Source: Arenimonas sp. (lineage in GTDB: Bacteria > Pseudomonadota > Gammaproteobacteria > Xanthomonadales > Xanthomonadaceae). From it: a DNA stretch of 33,969 bases. The stretch lies in assembly GCA_026398695.1 (NCBI GenBank), contig JAPLSJ010000087.1, positions 1 through 33,969 on the forward strand, in the 5' to 3' direction. Both the position numbers and the translations under genes were made by a program. Positions 24,846 to 32,397 of the stretch are shown here, in pieces (positions within the stretch are counted from its first letter, which is position 1; every line of letters begins with the position of its first letter). The notes beneath the pieces were generated by a model that saw only the letters and a list, made by a program, of their open reading frames with translations, did no database searches and was not told where the DNA came from.

Positions 24846-26530
24846 TGTCCGCCCATTCCGTCGAAGACATCAAGACCGGAAGCGGCCGCCTGCGCGGCAC
24901 GCTGCTGCAGAGCCTCGCCAACCCGGTCACCGGCGCGCTGGCCGACGCCGACCAGGTGCTGATCAAGTACCACGGCAGCTACCAGCAGGACGACCGCGAC
25001 CTGCGCGACGAGCGCCGCCTGGCCAGGCTCGAGCCCGACTACAGCTTCATGATCCGCACCCGCACGCCCGGTGGCGTGGTCACGCCCGCGCAGTGGCTGG
25101 GCCTGGACGCCATCGCCACCACGTACGCCGAGCGCGGCCTGCGCATCACCACGCGCCAGGCGTTCCAGTTCCATGGCGTCATCAAGGGCAGGCTCAAGCC
25201 GACGATGCAGGCCATCAACGCCCAGCTGATGGACACGCTGGCGGCCTGCGGCGACGTCAACCGCAACGTGGCGGTGGCCGCCAACCCGCTGGAGTCGCGC
25301 GCGCACGCCGCGGTGTTCGCGCAGGCCGCGGCCCTGTCCGAGCACCTGCTGCCCAACACCCGCGCCTACTACGAGATCTGGCTGGATGAGGAGCGCGTGG
25401 CCGGCAGCGGCAGCGAGGACGAACCCATCTACGGCAACGCCTACCTGCCGCGCAAGTTCAAGATCGGCTTCGCCATCCCGCCGGTGAACGACGTGGACGT
25501 GTTCGCGCAGGACCTGGGCTTCATCGCCGTGCTCGAGGACGGCGAGCTGGCCGGCTACAACGTCAGCATCGGCGGCGGCATGGGCGCCACGCACGGCGAC
25601 CCGGAAACGTACCCGCGGCTGGCCGACGTCATCGGCTTCGTCACGCCCGCCCAGGTGATCGACGTGGCCACCGCGGTGGTGACCGCGCAGCGCGACTTCG
25701 GCAACCGCGAAGTGCGCAAGCGCGCGCGGCTCAAGTACACGCTCGACGACCGCGGCGTGGACTGGTTCAAGCGCGAAGTCGAACGCCGCGCCGGGGTTTC
25801 GCTCGCCCCGGCGCGGCGCTTCGATTTCCAGCACTCCGGCGACCGCTTCGGCTGGGTCGAAGGCCACGACGGCCGCTGGCACCTCACGCTGCGCCTGCTG
25901 TCGGGCCGCATCCAGGACGGCGCCGACGGTGCGCACCTCACCGGCCTGCGCGAGATCGCCAGGGTGCACGAAGGCGACTTCCGCCTCACGCCCAACCAGA
26001 ACCTCGTCATCGCCGGCGTGCCCGCCGCCCGGCGCGCGCAGATCGACGCGCTGGTGGACGCCCATGGCCTGCACGGCTTCCGCACGGCCAGCCCGCTGCG
26101 GCTGAAGTCCATCGCCTGCGTGGCCCTGCCCACCTGCGGCCTGGCCATGGCCGAGGCCGAGCGCTACCTGCCGGCGCTCACCACGAAGGTCGAAGCGCTG
26201 CTCGACTCGCACGGCCTGATCGACGCACCGATCATCCTGCGCATCAGCGGCTGCCCGAACGGCTGCTCGCGGCCCTACCTGGGCGAGATCGCGCTGGTGG
26301 GCAAGGCGCCCGGCCGCTACAACCTGATGCTGGGCGCCGACCACCGCGGCCAGCGACTGAACGCGCTGTACCGCGAAAACATCGACGAGCCGCAGATCCT
26401 CGCCGCGCTTGATCCGCTGCTGGCCGACTACGCCGCGCAGCGCCGCCCCGCCGAAGGATTCGGCGATTTCCTGGTGCGCACCGGCGTGGTCACGCCGCGC
26501 ATCGGCATTCCCCTGGAGTTGGCGTCATGA
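24845..26530 (+). CDS. cysI: Sulfite reductase hemoprotein (beta) subunit
   Basis: Reduces sulfite to sulfide with six electrons at a coupled siroheme/4Fe-4S centre. It has 561 residues (E. coli 570) and aligns throughout. The cluster and siroheme ligands are C425, C431 (CVALPTC), C470 and C474 (CPNGC). [26 protein letters not shown] and [10 protein letters not shown] line the siroheme pocket as in the family. The start at 24845 (MSAHSVED) overlaps the cysJ stop. Its stop overlaps the cysH start (ATGA). Siroheme would come from CysG, encoded 6 kb downstream. Confidence 0.97.
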   Translation: MSAHSVEDIKTGSGRLRGTLLQSLANPVTGALADADQVLIKYHGSYQQDDRDLRDERRLARLEPDYSFMIRTRTPGGVVTPAQWLGLDAIATTYAERGLRITTRQAFQFHGVIKGRLKPTMQAINAQLMDTLAACGDVNRNVAVAANPLESRAHAAVFAQAAALSEHLLPNTRAYYEIWLDEERVAGSGSEDEPIYGNAYLPRKFKIGFAIPPVNDVDVFAQDLGFIAVLEDGELAGYNVSIGGGMGATHGDPETYPRLADVIGFVTPAQVIDVATAVVTAQRDFGNREVRKRARLKYTLDDRGVDWFKREVERRAGVSLAPARRFDFQHSGDRFGWVEGHDGRWHLTLRLLSGRIQDGADGAHLTGLREIARVHEGDFRLTPNQNLVIAGVPAARRAQIDALVDAHGLHGFRTASPLRLKSIACVALPTCGLAMAEAERYLPALTTKVEALLDSHGLIDAPIILRISGCPNGCSRPYLGEIALVGKAPGRYNLMLGADHRGQRLNALYRENIDEPQILAALDPLLADYAAQRRPAEGFGDFLVRTGVVTPRIGIPLELAS

Positions 26531-27267
26531 GCATCGTCCCCGATCCCACCGTCGCCGCCGAGTCACGGCAGGCGCTGGCCGAACTCAACGCCTGGCTGTC
26601 GGGCCTCACCGCGCCGCAGCGCATCGAGTGGGCGCTCGAATCCCTGTCGGGCGAACATGCGCTGTCGTCGAGCTTCGGCGCGCAGTCCGCCGTGGCGCTG
26701 CACATGGCCACGCGCGCGCGCAGCGACCTGCCGGTGATCCTGGTGGACACCGGCTACCTGTTCCCGGAAACCTACCGCTTCGTCGACCAGCTGACCGAAC
26801 GCCTGGGCCTGAACCTGAAGGTGTACCGCCCGCAGGTGGGCATCGCCTGGATGGAGGCGCGCCACGGCCGCCTGTGGGAAAAGGGCGTGGAGGGCATCGA
26901 CCGCTACAACCGCCTGCGCAAGGTCGAACCGATGAACCGCGCGCTGCAGGAACTGGGCGTGCGCACCTGGATCGCCGGCCTGCGCCGCAGCCAGACCGCC
27001 CAGCGCGCCGGCATCGATTTCCTGGAACTCAAGGACGGCCGCTGGAAGCTGCACCCGCTGGCCGACTGGAGCGACCGCGACGTCGGCCAGTACCTGGCCC
27101 GGCACGACCTGCCCTATCACCCGCTGTGGGACCAGGGCTACGTGTCCATCGGCGACGTGCACACCACGCGCCCGTGGTCGCCGGGCATGCGCGAGGAAGA
27201 CACCCGCTTCTTCGGCCTGCGCCGCGAATGCGGCCTGCACTTCGACGAGCTGCGCGAGAGCGCCTGA
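26527..27267 (+). CDS. cysH: Phosphoadenylyl-sulfate (PAPS) reductase
   Basis: A 246-residue enzyme that reduces PAPS to sulfite with thioredoxin. [14 protein letters not shown] forms the nucleotide-binding loop, followed by [13 protein letters not shown] and [10 protein letters not shown]. The C-terminal ECGLH carries the single catalytic C235. The paired cysteines that hold an iron-sulfur cluster in APS reductases are absent. It therefore uses PAPS, which agrees with the APS kinase domain in CysNC. It is the last gene of the cysJIH operon. Confidence 0.96.
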   Translation: MSIVPDPTVAAESRQALAELNAWLSGLTAPQRIEWALESLSGEHALSSSFGAQSAVALHMATRARSDLPVILVDTGYLFPETYRFVDQLTERLGLNLKVYRPQVGIAWMEARHGRLWEKGVEGIDRYNRLRKVEPMNRALQELGVRTWIAGLRRSQTAQRAGIDFLELKDGRWKLHPLADWSDRDVGQYLARHDLPYHPLWDQGYVSIGDVHTTRPWSPGMREEDTRFFGLRRECGLHFDELRESA

Positions 27268-27303
27268 AGCGAGCCAGGCCCGCCCCAGGCGCGCACCGCG
27301 GAG

Positions 27304-27945
27304 TTACAGCGCGCCTTCGCTGCCGGTGTAGGCCGCGCCCTGCACCTTGCCGGCTTCATCGGCCAGGCAGGACCACGGCGCGTCGGCGCCCGGCACGGTG
27401 ATGGTCACGCCCACGCCCGCTTCGGCCCACAGCACTTCGGTGACGGTGAGCGTGGCGCGGTCGACGTTGGTCTGCGCCGCGACGGCGTCCAGGCAGGCGG
27501 CCTGCGCGGCCGGGAAGCGGTCGGCCAGCGGCGGCACGCCGTCGTCGGTGGCGGCCTCGGCCTCGGCCGCGGCCTCTTCGCGGAACTCGGTGCCCTGCAC
27601 CGAGCCATCGGGGTTGGCCAGGCAGAACCACTTGCCGGCCGCGCCGGGCGCCTGCACGTAGACGCTGATGCCCGATTCGGCCGAGTTCAGTTCGGTCACG
27701 GTGAGCGCGGCGCGGTCGGTGGCGGAGGCCATGGCGACCTCGTCCAGGCAGCCGGCCTGGGCCTCGGGATAGGTCTGGCCGTCGGGCGCGGTGACGGCGG
27801 CGACGGGCGCCGGTGCGGGCTCGGCGGCGGGAGCCGCTTCGGCCGGAGGTGCCGCGGCCTCGGGCGCAGTGGCTTCGGGCTTGGGGCCGCAGGCGGCCAG
27901 GGAAACAACCAGTCCGGCAATCAGCAGGGGCAAGGGCGCTCGCAT
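27304..27945 (-). CDS. Lipoprotein with two tandem 85-residue-spaced domains
   Basis: A 213-residue lipoprotein with lipobox LAAC (C19) and a low-complexity Pro/Ala/Glu tether (residues 21-55). The rest is an internal duplication. Residues 58-121 (YPEAQAGCLDEV; TVTELNSAESGISVYVQAPG; KWFCLANPDGSVQG) repeat at 143-206 (FPAAQAACLDAV; TVTEVLWAEAGVGVTITVPG; PWSCLADEAGKVQG) with an exact period of 85. Each unit has two cysteines 42 residues apart (C66/C108 and C151/C193), likely a disulfide. I do not recognise a named family. The acidic linker between the units (EEAAAEAEAATDD) separates them. It is convergent with cysH and divergent from the next gene; its function is unknown. Confidence 0.78.
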   Translation of the reverse strand: MRAPLPLLIAGLVVSLAACGPKPEATAPEAAAPPAEAAPAAEPAPAPVAAVTAPDGQTYPEAQAGCLDEVAMASATDRAALTVTELNSAESGISVYVQAPGAAGKWFCLANPDGSVQGTEFREEAAAEAEAATDDGVPPLADRFPAAQAACLDAVAAQTNVDRATLTVTEVLWAEAGVGVTITVPGADAPWSCLADEAGKVQGAAYTGSEGAL

Positions 27946-28074
27946 GACAGTGTCCTCGGAAAGGGGGATGGGCGGGTTTGCCCAACCAATCTTCGCGCAA
28001 AACAAACCCGGTCGCTGCCGGCCCCGCGGCTTCCGTGGGAACATGTCGCCCTGCCAAGGCCCACCGCCCCACCC

Positions 28075-29586
28075 ATGCTCCGACTCACCGACATCACCCT
28101 GCCGCTGGACCACCCCGACACCACGCTCAACGACGCCGTGCTGGCCCGCCTGAAGCTGCCCGCCGGGGCGCTGCGCGGCCTGACCGTGGCCAAGCGCAGC
28201 TACGACGCCCGCAAGCGCGGTCACATCGTGCTGACCTATTCGGTGGACGTGGACGTGGCGGACGAAGCCGCGGTGCTCAAGCGCGCGGCCGACGACCACC
28301 GTCCCAACCGCATCAAGGTGTCCCCCACCCCCGACGCCACCTACCGCTTCGTCGCCAAGCCTTCTCCCGCACAAACGCTGCGGCCGATCGTGGTGGGCAT
28401 GGGCCCCTGCGGCCTGTTCGCCGGCCTGGTGCTGGCGCAGATGGGCCTGATCAGCGACAAGCGGCACCTGGGCCGAAAGGTGCTGGACGAATTCGTCAAG
28501 GCCGGCGCGCCCGACGAAATCCTCTACGTGAGCAAGCCGCACATCGGCACCTTCCGCCTGGTGTCGATGGTGGAGCACATGCGCGCCACCATCGAAGGCC
28601 TGGGCGGCGAGATCCGCTTCTCCCAGCGCGTGGACGACCTGGACGTCGAACTCGACGCCGACGGCGACCGCCGCGTGCGCGGCGTGGTGCTCGCCAGTGG
28701 CGAAGTGATCCGCGCCGACCACGTGGTGATGGCCCTGGGCCACAGCGCGCGCGACAGCTTCGCGATGCTGCACGCGCGCGGCGTCTACATGGAAGCCAAA
28801 CCCTTCTCGATCGGTTTCCGCATCGAACACCCGCAGTCGGTGATCGACGAGGCGCGCTTCGGCCCGCAGGCCGGCCACCCGCTGCTGGGCGCGGCCGACT
28901 ACAAGCTGGTGCACCACTGCCGCAACGGCCGCTCGGTGTACAGCTTCTGCATGTGCCCGGGTGGCACCGTGGTGGCCGCAGCCAGCGAGCCCGGCCGCGT
29001 GGTCACCAACGGCATGAGCCAGTACTCGCGCAACGAGCGCAACGCCAACGCGGCCATCGTGGTGGGCATCACGCCAGCGGACTTCGCCGAGTTCGACCCC
29101 AGCGGCAGCCCGTTGGCGGGCATCGCGCTGCAGCGCTACTGGGAGTCGGTGGCGTTCAAGCTGGGCGGCGAGACCTACGAAGCGCCGGCGCAGAAGGTCG
29201 GCGACTTCATCGCAGATACGCCTTCGGCCGAACTCGGCGCCGTGGTGAACTCGTACACGCCCGGCATCCGCCTGGGCGACCTGTCCGGCGCGTTGCCGCG
29301 CTACGCCATCGAAGCCATCCGCGAGGCGCTGCCGGCCTTCGGAAAACAGATCAAGGGCTTCGACATGGCCGACGCCCTGCTCACCGGCGTCGAAACCCGC
29401 ACTTCCTCGCCCGTGCGCCTCACGCGCGGCGAAGACGGCCAGAGCCTCAATACGCGCGGCCTGTTCCCGGCCGGCGAAGGCGCGGGCTACGCCGGCGGCA
29501 TCCTGTCGGCGGGCGTGGACGGCATCCGCGCCGCCGAATGGGTGGCCGAGGCGATGATTGCGGCGGGCAGCGCCAGCGCTACCTGA
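28075..29586 (+). CDS. FAD-dependent oxidoreductase (COG2509-like) with an apparent core deletion
   Basis: A 503-residue protein of an uncharacterised flavoprotein family. It starts with the family's N-terminal domain (KRSYDARKRGHIVLTYSVDVDV) and then the dinucleotide fold GMGPCGLFAGLVLAQMG (108-124). GHSARDSFAML, KPFSIGFRIEHPQ, YSFCMCPGGTVV, SRNERNANAAIVVG and the C-terminal FPAGEGAGYAGGILSAGVDG are intact. After residue 124 the chain jumps to LISDKRHLGRKVLDEF. In the homologues I remember, about 50-55 residues lie between these points, including the acidic ERG end of the FAD motif and NVQFGEGGAGTFSDGKL. The frame is kept, but without this segment FAD binding would be doubtful. Transcription is separate from the neighbours. 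Confidence 0.82.
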   Translation: MLRLTDITLPLDHPDTTLNDAVLARLKLPAGALRGLTVAKRSYDARKRGHIVLTYSVDVDVADEAAVLKRAADDHRPNRIKVSPTPDATYRFVAKPSPAQTLRPIVVGMGPCGLFAGLVLAQMGLISDKRHLGRKVLDEFVKAGAPDEILYVSKPHIGTFRLVSMVEHMRATIEGLGGEIRFSQRVDDLDVELDADGDRRVRGVVLASGEVIRADHVVMALGHSARDSFAMLHARGVYMEAKPFSIGFRIEHPQSVIDEARFGPQAGHPLLGAADYKLVHHCRNGRSVYSFCMCPGGTVVAAASEPGRVVTNGMSQYSRNERNANAAIVVGITPADFAEFDPSGSPLAGIALQRYWESVAFKLGGETYEAPAQKVGDFIADTPSAELGAVVNSYTPGIRLGDLSGALPRYAIEAIREALPAFGKQIKGFDMADALLTGVETRTSSPVRLTRGEDGQSLNTRGLFPAGEGAGYAGGILSAGVDGIRAAEWVAEAMIAAGSASAT

Positions 29587-29589
29587 CGG

Positions 29590-30129
29590 CTAGTTGCACC
29601 ACTGTTCTTCGCAGGGTTCGCCGTCGTTGTTGCCGTCCATCTGCGCGCCGGGGCAGAACTCAAGGAAGTACTTGGCCTCGGCGCAAGAGCGCATCTGCGA
29701 ACAGTGGATGCGGCTGTCGCAGGTGAACGATGCGCCCGCGGCCAGAGGCTGCGCGCCCGGCGCAGCCGGAAGTGCCTGATGCGTGACGGTGTCGGGCGGT
29801 GCGAATTGCGAGTAGACCAGCGCGGCCAGAGCCAGGACGAAAGCAACGCTTGCGGCGGTACCCAGCGCTTCCAGCCAACGTGGCGTGGATTCGGCGTCCC
29901 GCGTGCGGCCCGAGCTACGTGTACCTGGCCGCTGAATCCTCACTGCCTTGCGCTTGCCATCCGGGCCGGTGTGGATCTCGAACGACACCAGTTCGCCCAC
30001 CTGCGGCCGTTTCCCATCACGCGGGAAGGACGAAACGTGCGCGAAGACTTCCTCCGCACCCGACGCCACCGCCACGAACCCAAAACCACGCTCGTCGTTC
30101 CACTTCACCAGCGTGCCGTGGGTTCGCAT
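29590..30129 (-). CDS. Cold-shock domain / membrane helix / excalibur domain protein
   Basis: A 179-residue three-part protein. Residues 1-65 are a cold-shock domain with RNP motifs ERGFGFV (13-19) and VFAHVS (28-33) for single-stranded nucleic acid. Residues 87-108 form one membrane helix. Residues 136-178 are an excalibur domain with cysteines and the calcium loop DGNNDGEPCE (165-174). The nucleic-acid-binding end is probably cytoplasmic and the cysteine-rich end periplasmic. The combination recurs in proteobacteria without known function. It is convergent with the preceding gene (3-base gap), and 10 bases separate it from the end of cysB. Confidence 0.87.
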   Translation of the reverse strand: MRTHGTLVKWNDERGFGFVAVASGAEEVFAHVSSFPRDGKRPQVGELVSFEIHTGPDGKRKAVRIQRPGTRSSGRTRDAESTPRWLEALGTAASVAFVLALAALVYSQFAPPDTVTHQALPAAPGAQPLAAGASFTCDSRIHCSQMRSCAEAKYFLEFCPGAQMDGNNDGEPCEEQWCN

Positions 30130-30139
30130 GCGGGGATCC

Positions 30140-31126
30140 TCAGTTGGTGATGGCCTGGCTCAGCTCCACCCACGTGGGCGGCTCCGGCCAGGTGGGCGTG
30201 TCGTGGCCGGCGACGGCGCGCTTGAGGTCGCTGCGGTCGAGCTGCGGGGCCAGGGCCAGCAGCAGCTCCAGCGCGTAGTCGCGCAGCACGCGCTCGCGCG
30301 GCAGCACCGCCCAACTGACGCATTCGGGTACGGCCGCGGGCGCGGGCAGCGCGCGCAGGTCGGCGTCGTCGCGCGCGCTCACGGCCATCTCGGCCAGCAG
30401 TCCCACGCCCAGGCCGGCGCGCACGTAGGTCTTGATCAGGTCGGCGTCGCGCGCGGTCATGGCGATCTGCGGCTCGAAGCCTGCGGCGGCAAAGGCGCGG
30501 CGCAGCGACGAGTCGGGCTTGTTGGTGGATTCGTAGCTGACCAGCGGCAGCGGCGCCAGTTCGGCCAGCGTGGGCGCGCGGCCGAGCGCGGCCAGTTCAT
30601 GCGCGGCGGGCACCAGCACAACGCGGCGCCAGCGATACAGCGGAACCGCCAGGCCGCCGGTCGGGATTTCGCCCGCCGTGCTCACCACCGCGAAGTCGGC
30701 CAGGCCGCCCGCCAGCTGGTCCAGCACCTCGCCTTCCGACGCGGGCTGCAGGTGGATGCTGACGTCGGGGAACTGGCGCGCCAGCGCGGCGATGGCCGGG
30801 GGCAGCACGAACCGCGCCTGGGTGTGGGTGGTGACCAGGGTGAGCCGGCCCTGCTTTTCACCGCGTTCGTTGGCGGCGTAGGCGCGGATGTTGCCGGCCT
30901 CGGCCAGCACGCGGCGGGCGTGGGCCAGCACGTCCTTGCCGGCCGGCGTGATGGACTCGAGGCTGCGGCCCTTGCGCTGGAACAGCAGGAAGCCCAGCTC
31001 GTCCTCCAGCAGCTTGAGCTGCTTGGACAGGCCGGGCTGGGTGGCGTGCACCTTCTCGGCGGCCAGGGTGATGTTGAGGCCGGAGTCGGCGATGGCGATC
31101 AGGTAACGCAGCTGGGTCAGGGTCAT
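30140..31126 (-). CDS. cysB: LysR-type regulator of the cysteine regulon
   Basis: A 328-residue regulator that closely resembles CysB/Cbl. The winged helix (residues 1-60; MTLTQLRYLIAIADSGLN, then AAEKVHATQPGLSKQLKLLEDELG read in two pieces) matches E. coli CysB at the same positions. The effector domain carries TTHTQARFVLP, with the CysB threonine pattern that binds sulfate or N-acetylserine. In E. coli CysB activates cysJIH, cysDNC and sulfate uptake when N-acetylserine rises. Its genes here lie on both sides. No strong ribosome-binding site is seen; a predicted operator copy lies 150 bases upstream, suggesting self-regulation. Confidence 0.92.
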   Translation of the reverse strand: MTLTQLRYLIAIADSGLNITLAAEKVHATQPGLSKQLKLLEDELGFLLFQRKGRSLESITPAGKDVLAHARRVLAEAGNIRAYAANERGEKQGRLTLVTTHTQARFVLPPAIAALARQFPDVSIHLQPASEGEVLDQLAGGLADFAVVSTAGEIPTGGLAVPLYRWRRVVLVPAAHELAALGRAPTLAELAPLPLVSYESTNKPDSSLRRAFAAAGFEPQIAMTARDADLIKTYVRAGLGVGLLAEMAVSARDDADLRALPAPAAVPECVSWAVLPRERVLRDYALELLLALAPQLDRSDLKRAVAGHDTPTWPEPPTWVELSQAITN

Positions 31127-31275
31127 GGACGTTCCAGGGGTGTCGGGCGCGGGTGCGGTTCAGGGCACGGGCGGGCGACAACACAGCGGGGAACGGAGCA
31201 TGGACACGGGCATTCCAGGGGCGGCGCGGGGCGCCGGAGACGTACCGGCAACCTAACCCGGCCCCGCCGGTGCGT

Positions 31276-31312
31276 CCATACGCCCCTGATAACCGGATGG
31301 CATGTGCACGGC
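31276..31312 (+). promoter_or_regulatory. Predicted CysB-type operator upstream of cysB (site B)
   Basis: CCATACGCCC, three bases, ATAACCG, three bases, then GGCATGTGCACGG. It matches site C at the same spacing over its whole length, including the left half-site. It lies in the 208-base gap between cysB and the CPBP gene, 150 bases before the cysB start. The promoter pair found next to sites A and C is absent here in either direction, so a repressing or autoregulatory role is more likely. TTAGGTT on the minus strand near 31250 is a possible -10. Confidence 0.6.
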
Positions 31313-31334
31313 GCCGCGGGGCATGTGCGCGGCC

Positions 31335-32246
31335 TCAGGCCCGGGCGGGCACCACCGCGGGCGCGGGCCGGCCGGTCCGGAAGCGATGCCAGCTGGCCGC
31401 CACGAAACGACCCTTGCGATGCGCGCGATACAGCACCCACACGCCCAGTGAGGTGCACACCAGGATCGCCGGCAGCGACGCCTCGGCGCCGAACGCCCCG
31501 CCGGTCAGCAGCGGTGGGCCCTGCATGGTGTTGAACAGCAGGCCCGGCGTATCCAGCCCGGACACGGCGACGCCGTACACGCCGCCCTGGGTGAAGTTCC
31601 AGGCCATGTGCAGGCCAATGGCCATCCACAGGCGACGGGTGAGCATGTACAGCGCGGCCAGGAGGATGCCGGCCTCGATCGAGATCGCCACGGCCGCCAG
31701 CAGGGTCGCATTCGGGTTCATGACGTGCAGCAGGCCGAACAGCAGGGCCGACAGGGCCAGCGCGGTCCAGCTGCCCAGCCATTCCTCGAGCAGGCGGAAC
31801 ACCAGGCCACGGATGACGATTTCCTCGAAAACGCCGGAGAAAATCGCCATCGCCAGCACCGGCACCAGCACCGAGGGCGGGTTCCAGCCGGTGATGCGGT
31901 AGCCGCCCAGCGCCGCGATGATGGCCACGGTCAGCGAGATGGCGCCGAAGCCCAGGGCCACGCCGATGGTCCATTCGCGCACGGCCCCGCGGCGGCCGAA
32001 GTCGGTGACGGGCCGGCGCTCGATCCAGCGCACGAAGGCGGCGTAGGCCAGGCCCGCCACCAGCACCACCACCCCTGCCCTCAACACGTCGCCCCAAGGG
32101 CCCAGGCCAAGCGGCTTGGCCAGGAAATCCCAAGCGATGCTGGCCGTGATCATGCTGGCGATGACGGCGACCAGCCCGATGAACAGTTTCACCAGCGGGT
32201 GCAGGAAGAAGGCGCGCAGCGCCGACGGATTCGCGGAGTCGGACAT
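31335..32246 (-). CDS. CPBP-family intramembrane metalloprotease homologue
   Basis: A 303-residue inner-membrane protein with about eight helices. CPBP (Abi, CAAX-protease-like) motifs are present: EEIVIRG with E141, E142 and R146, FGLLHVMNPN with H174, and GLHMAWN with H213 and N217. The start at 32246 (MSDSANPSAL) is preferred over an upstream ATG lying in the promoter region. Family members cleave membrane peptides or act in bacteriocin self-immunity, but most are untested. It lies between cysB and cysG and is divergent from cysG across a predicted CysB site, so it could share control with sulfur genes. No direct link to sulfur is visible in the protein. Confidence 0.88.
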   Translation of the reverse strand: MSDSANPSALRAFFLHPLVKLFIGLVAVIASMITASIAWDFLAKPLGLGPWGDVLRAGVVVLVAGLAYAAFVRWIERRPVTDFGRRGAVREWTIGVALGFGAISLTVAIIAALGGYRITGWNPPSVLVPVLAMAIFSGVFEEIVIRGLVFRLLEEWLGSWTALALSALLFGLLHVMNPNATLLAAVAISIEAGILLAALYMLTRRLWMAIGLHMAWNFTQGGVYGVAVSGLDTPGLLFNTMQGPPLLTGGAFGAEASLPAILVCTSLGVWVLYRAHRKGRFVAASWHRFRTGRPAPAVVPARA

Positions 32247-32313
32247 GGATTTCCCAGATGGCCCGTCTGGGCCAAGCCGCAAACTATCCCGGGCGCGCAG
32301 CGGCGTCCAAGTG

Positions 32314-32391
32314 CCATATGCCCTACATAACCGCAGGGCATATGCACGGGGCGGCTCGTCATTTCCGGGCGCGCCGGGCCCGGCCTAGGGT
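32314..32391 (+). promoter_or_regulatory. Predicted CysB-type operator and cysG promoter (site C)
   Basis: CATATGCCCT (32315-32324) and AGGGCATATG (32335-32344) form a perfect 10-bp dyad with a 10-base spacer that contains ATAA (32327). TTTCCGG begins 35 bases after ATAA (32362), and TAGGGT follows after 17 bases (32386-32391). This is the same geometry as in front of cysJ. The dyad centre is about 68 bases before the predicted transcription start, where LysR-type activators commonly bind. The -10 ends six bases before the cysG ATG, so the transcript is probably leaderless. Confidence 0.7.
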
Positions 32392-32397
32392 CGGCAC

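Noticed and set aside
26527..27267. APS reductase instead of PAPS reductase
   Set aside because: The paired cysteines of APS reductases are absent, only C235 in ECGLH is present, and an APS kinase domain is encoded in the same cluster.
31127..31226. Direct repeat of TTCCAGGGG (31131 and 31211) as a possible regulator site
   Set aside because: Only about ten bases match and the flanks differ. In GC-rich DNA this is close to chance, and a better site (31276-31312) lies next to it.
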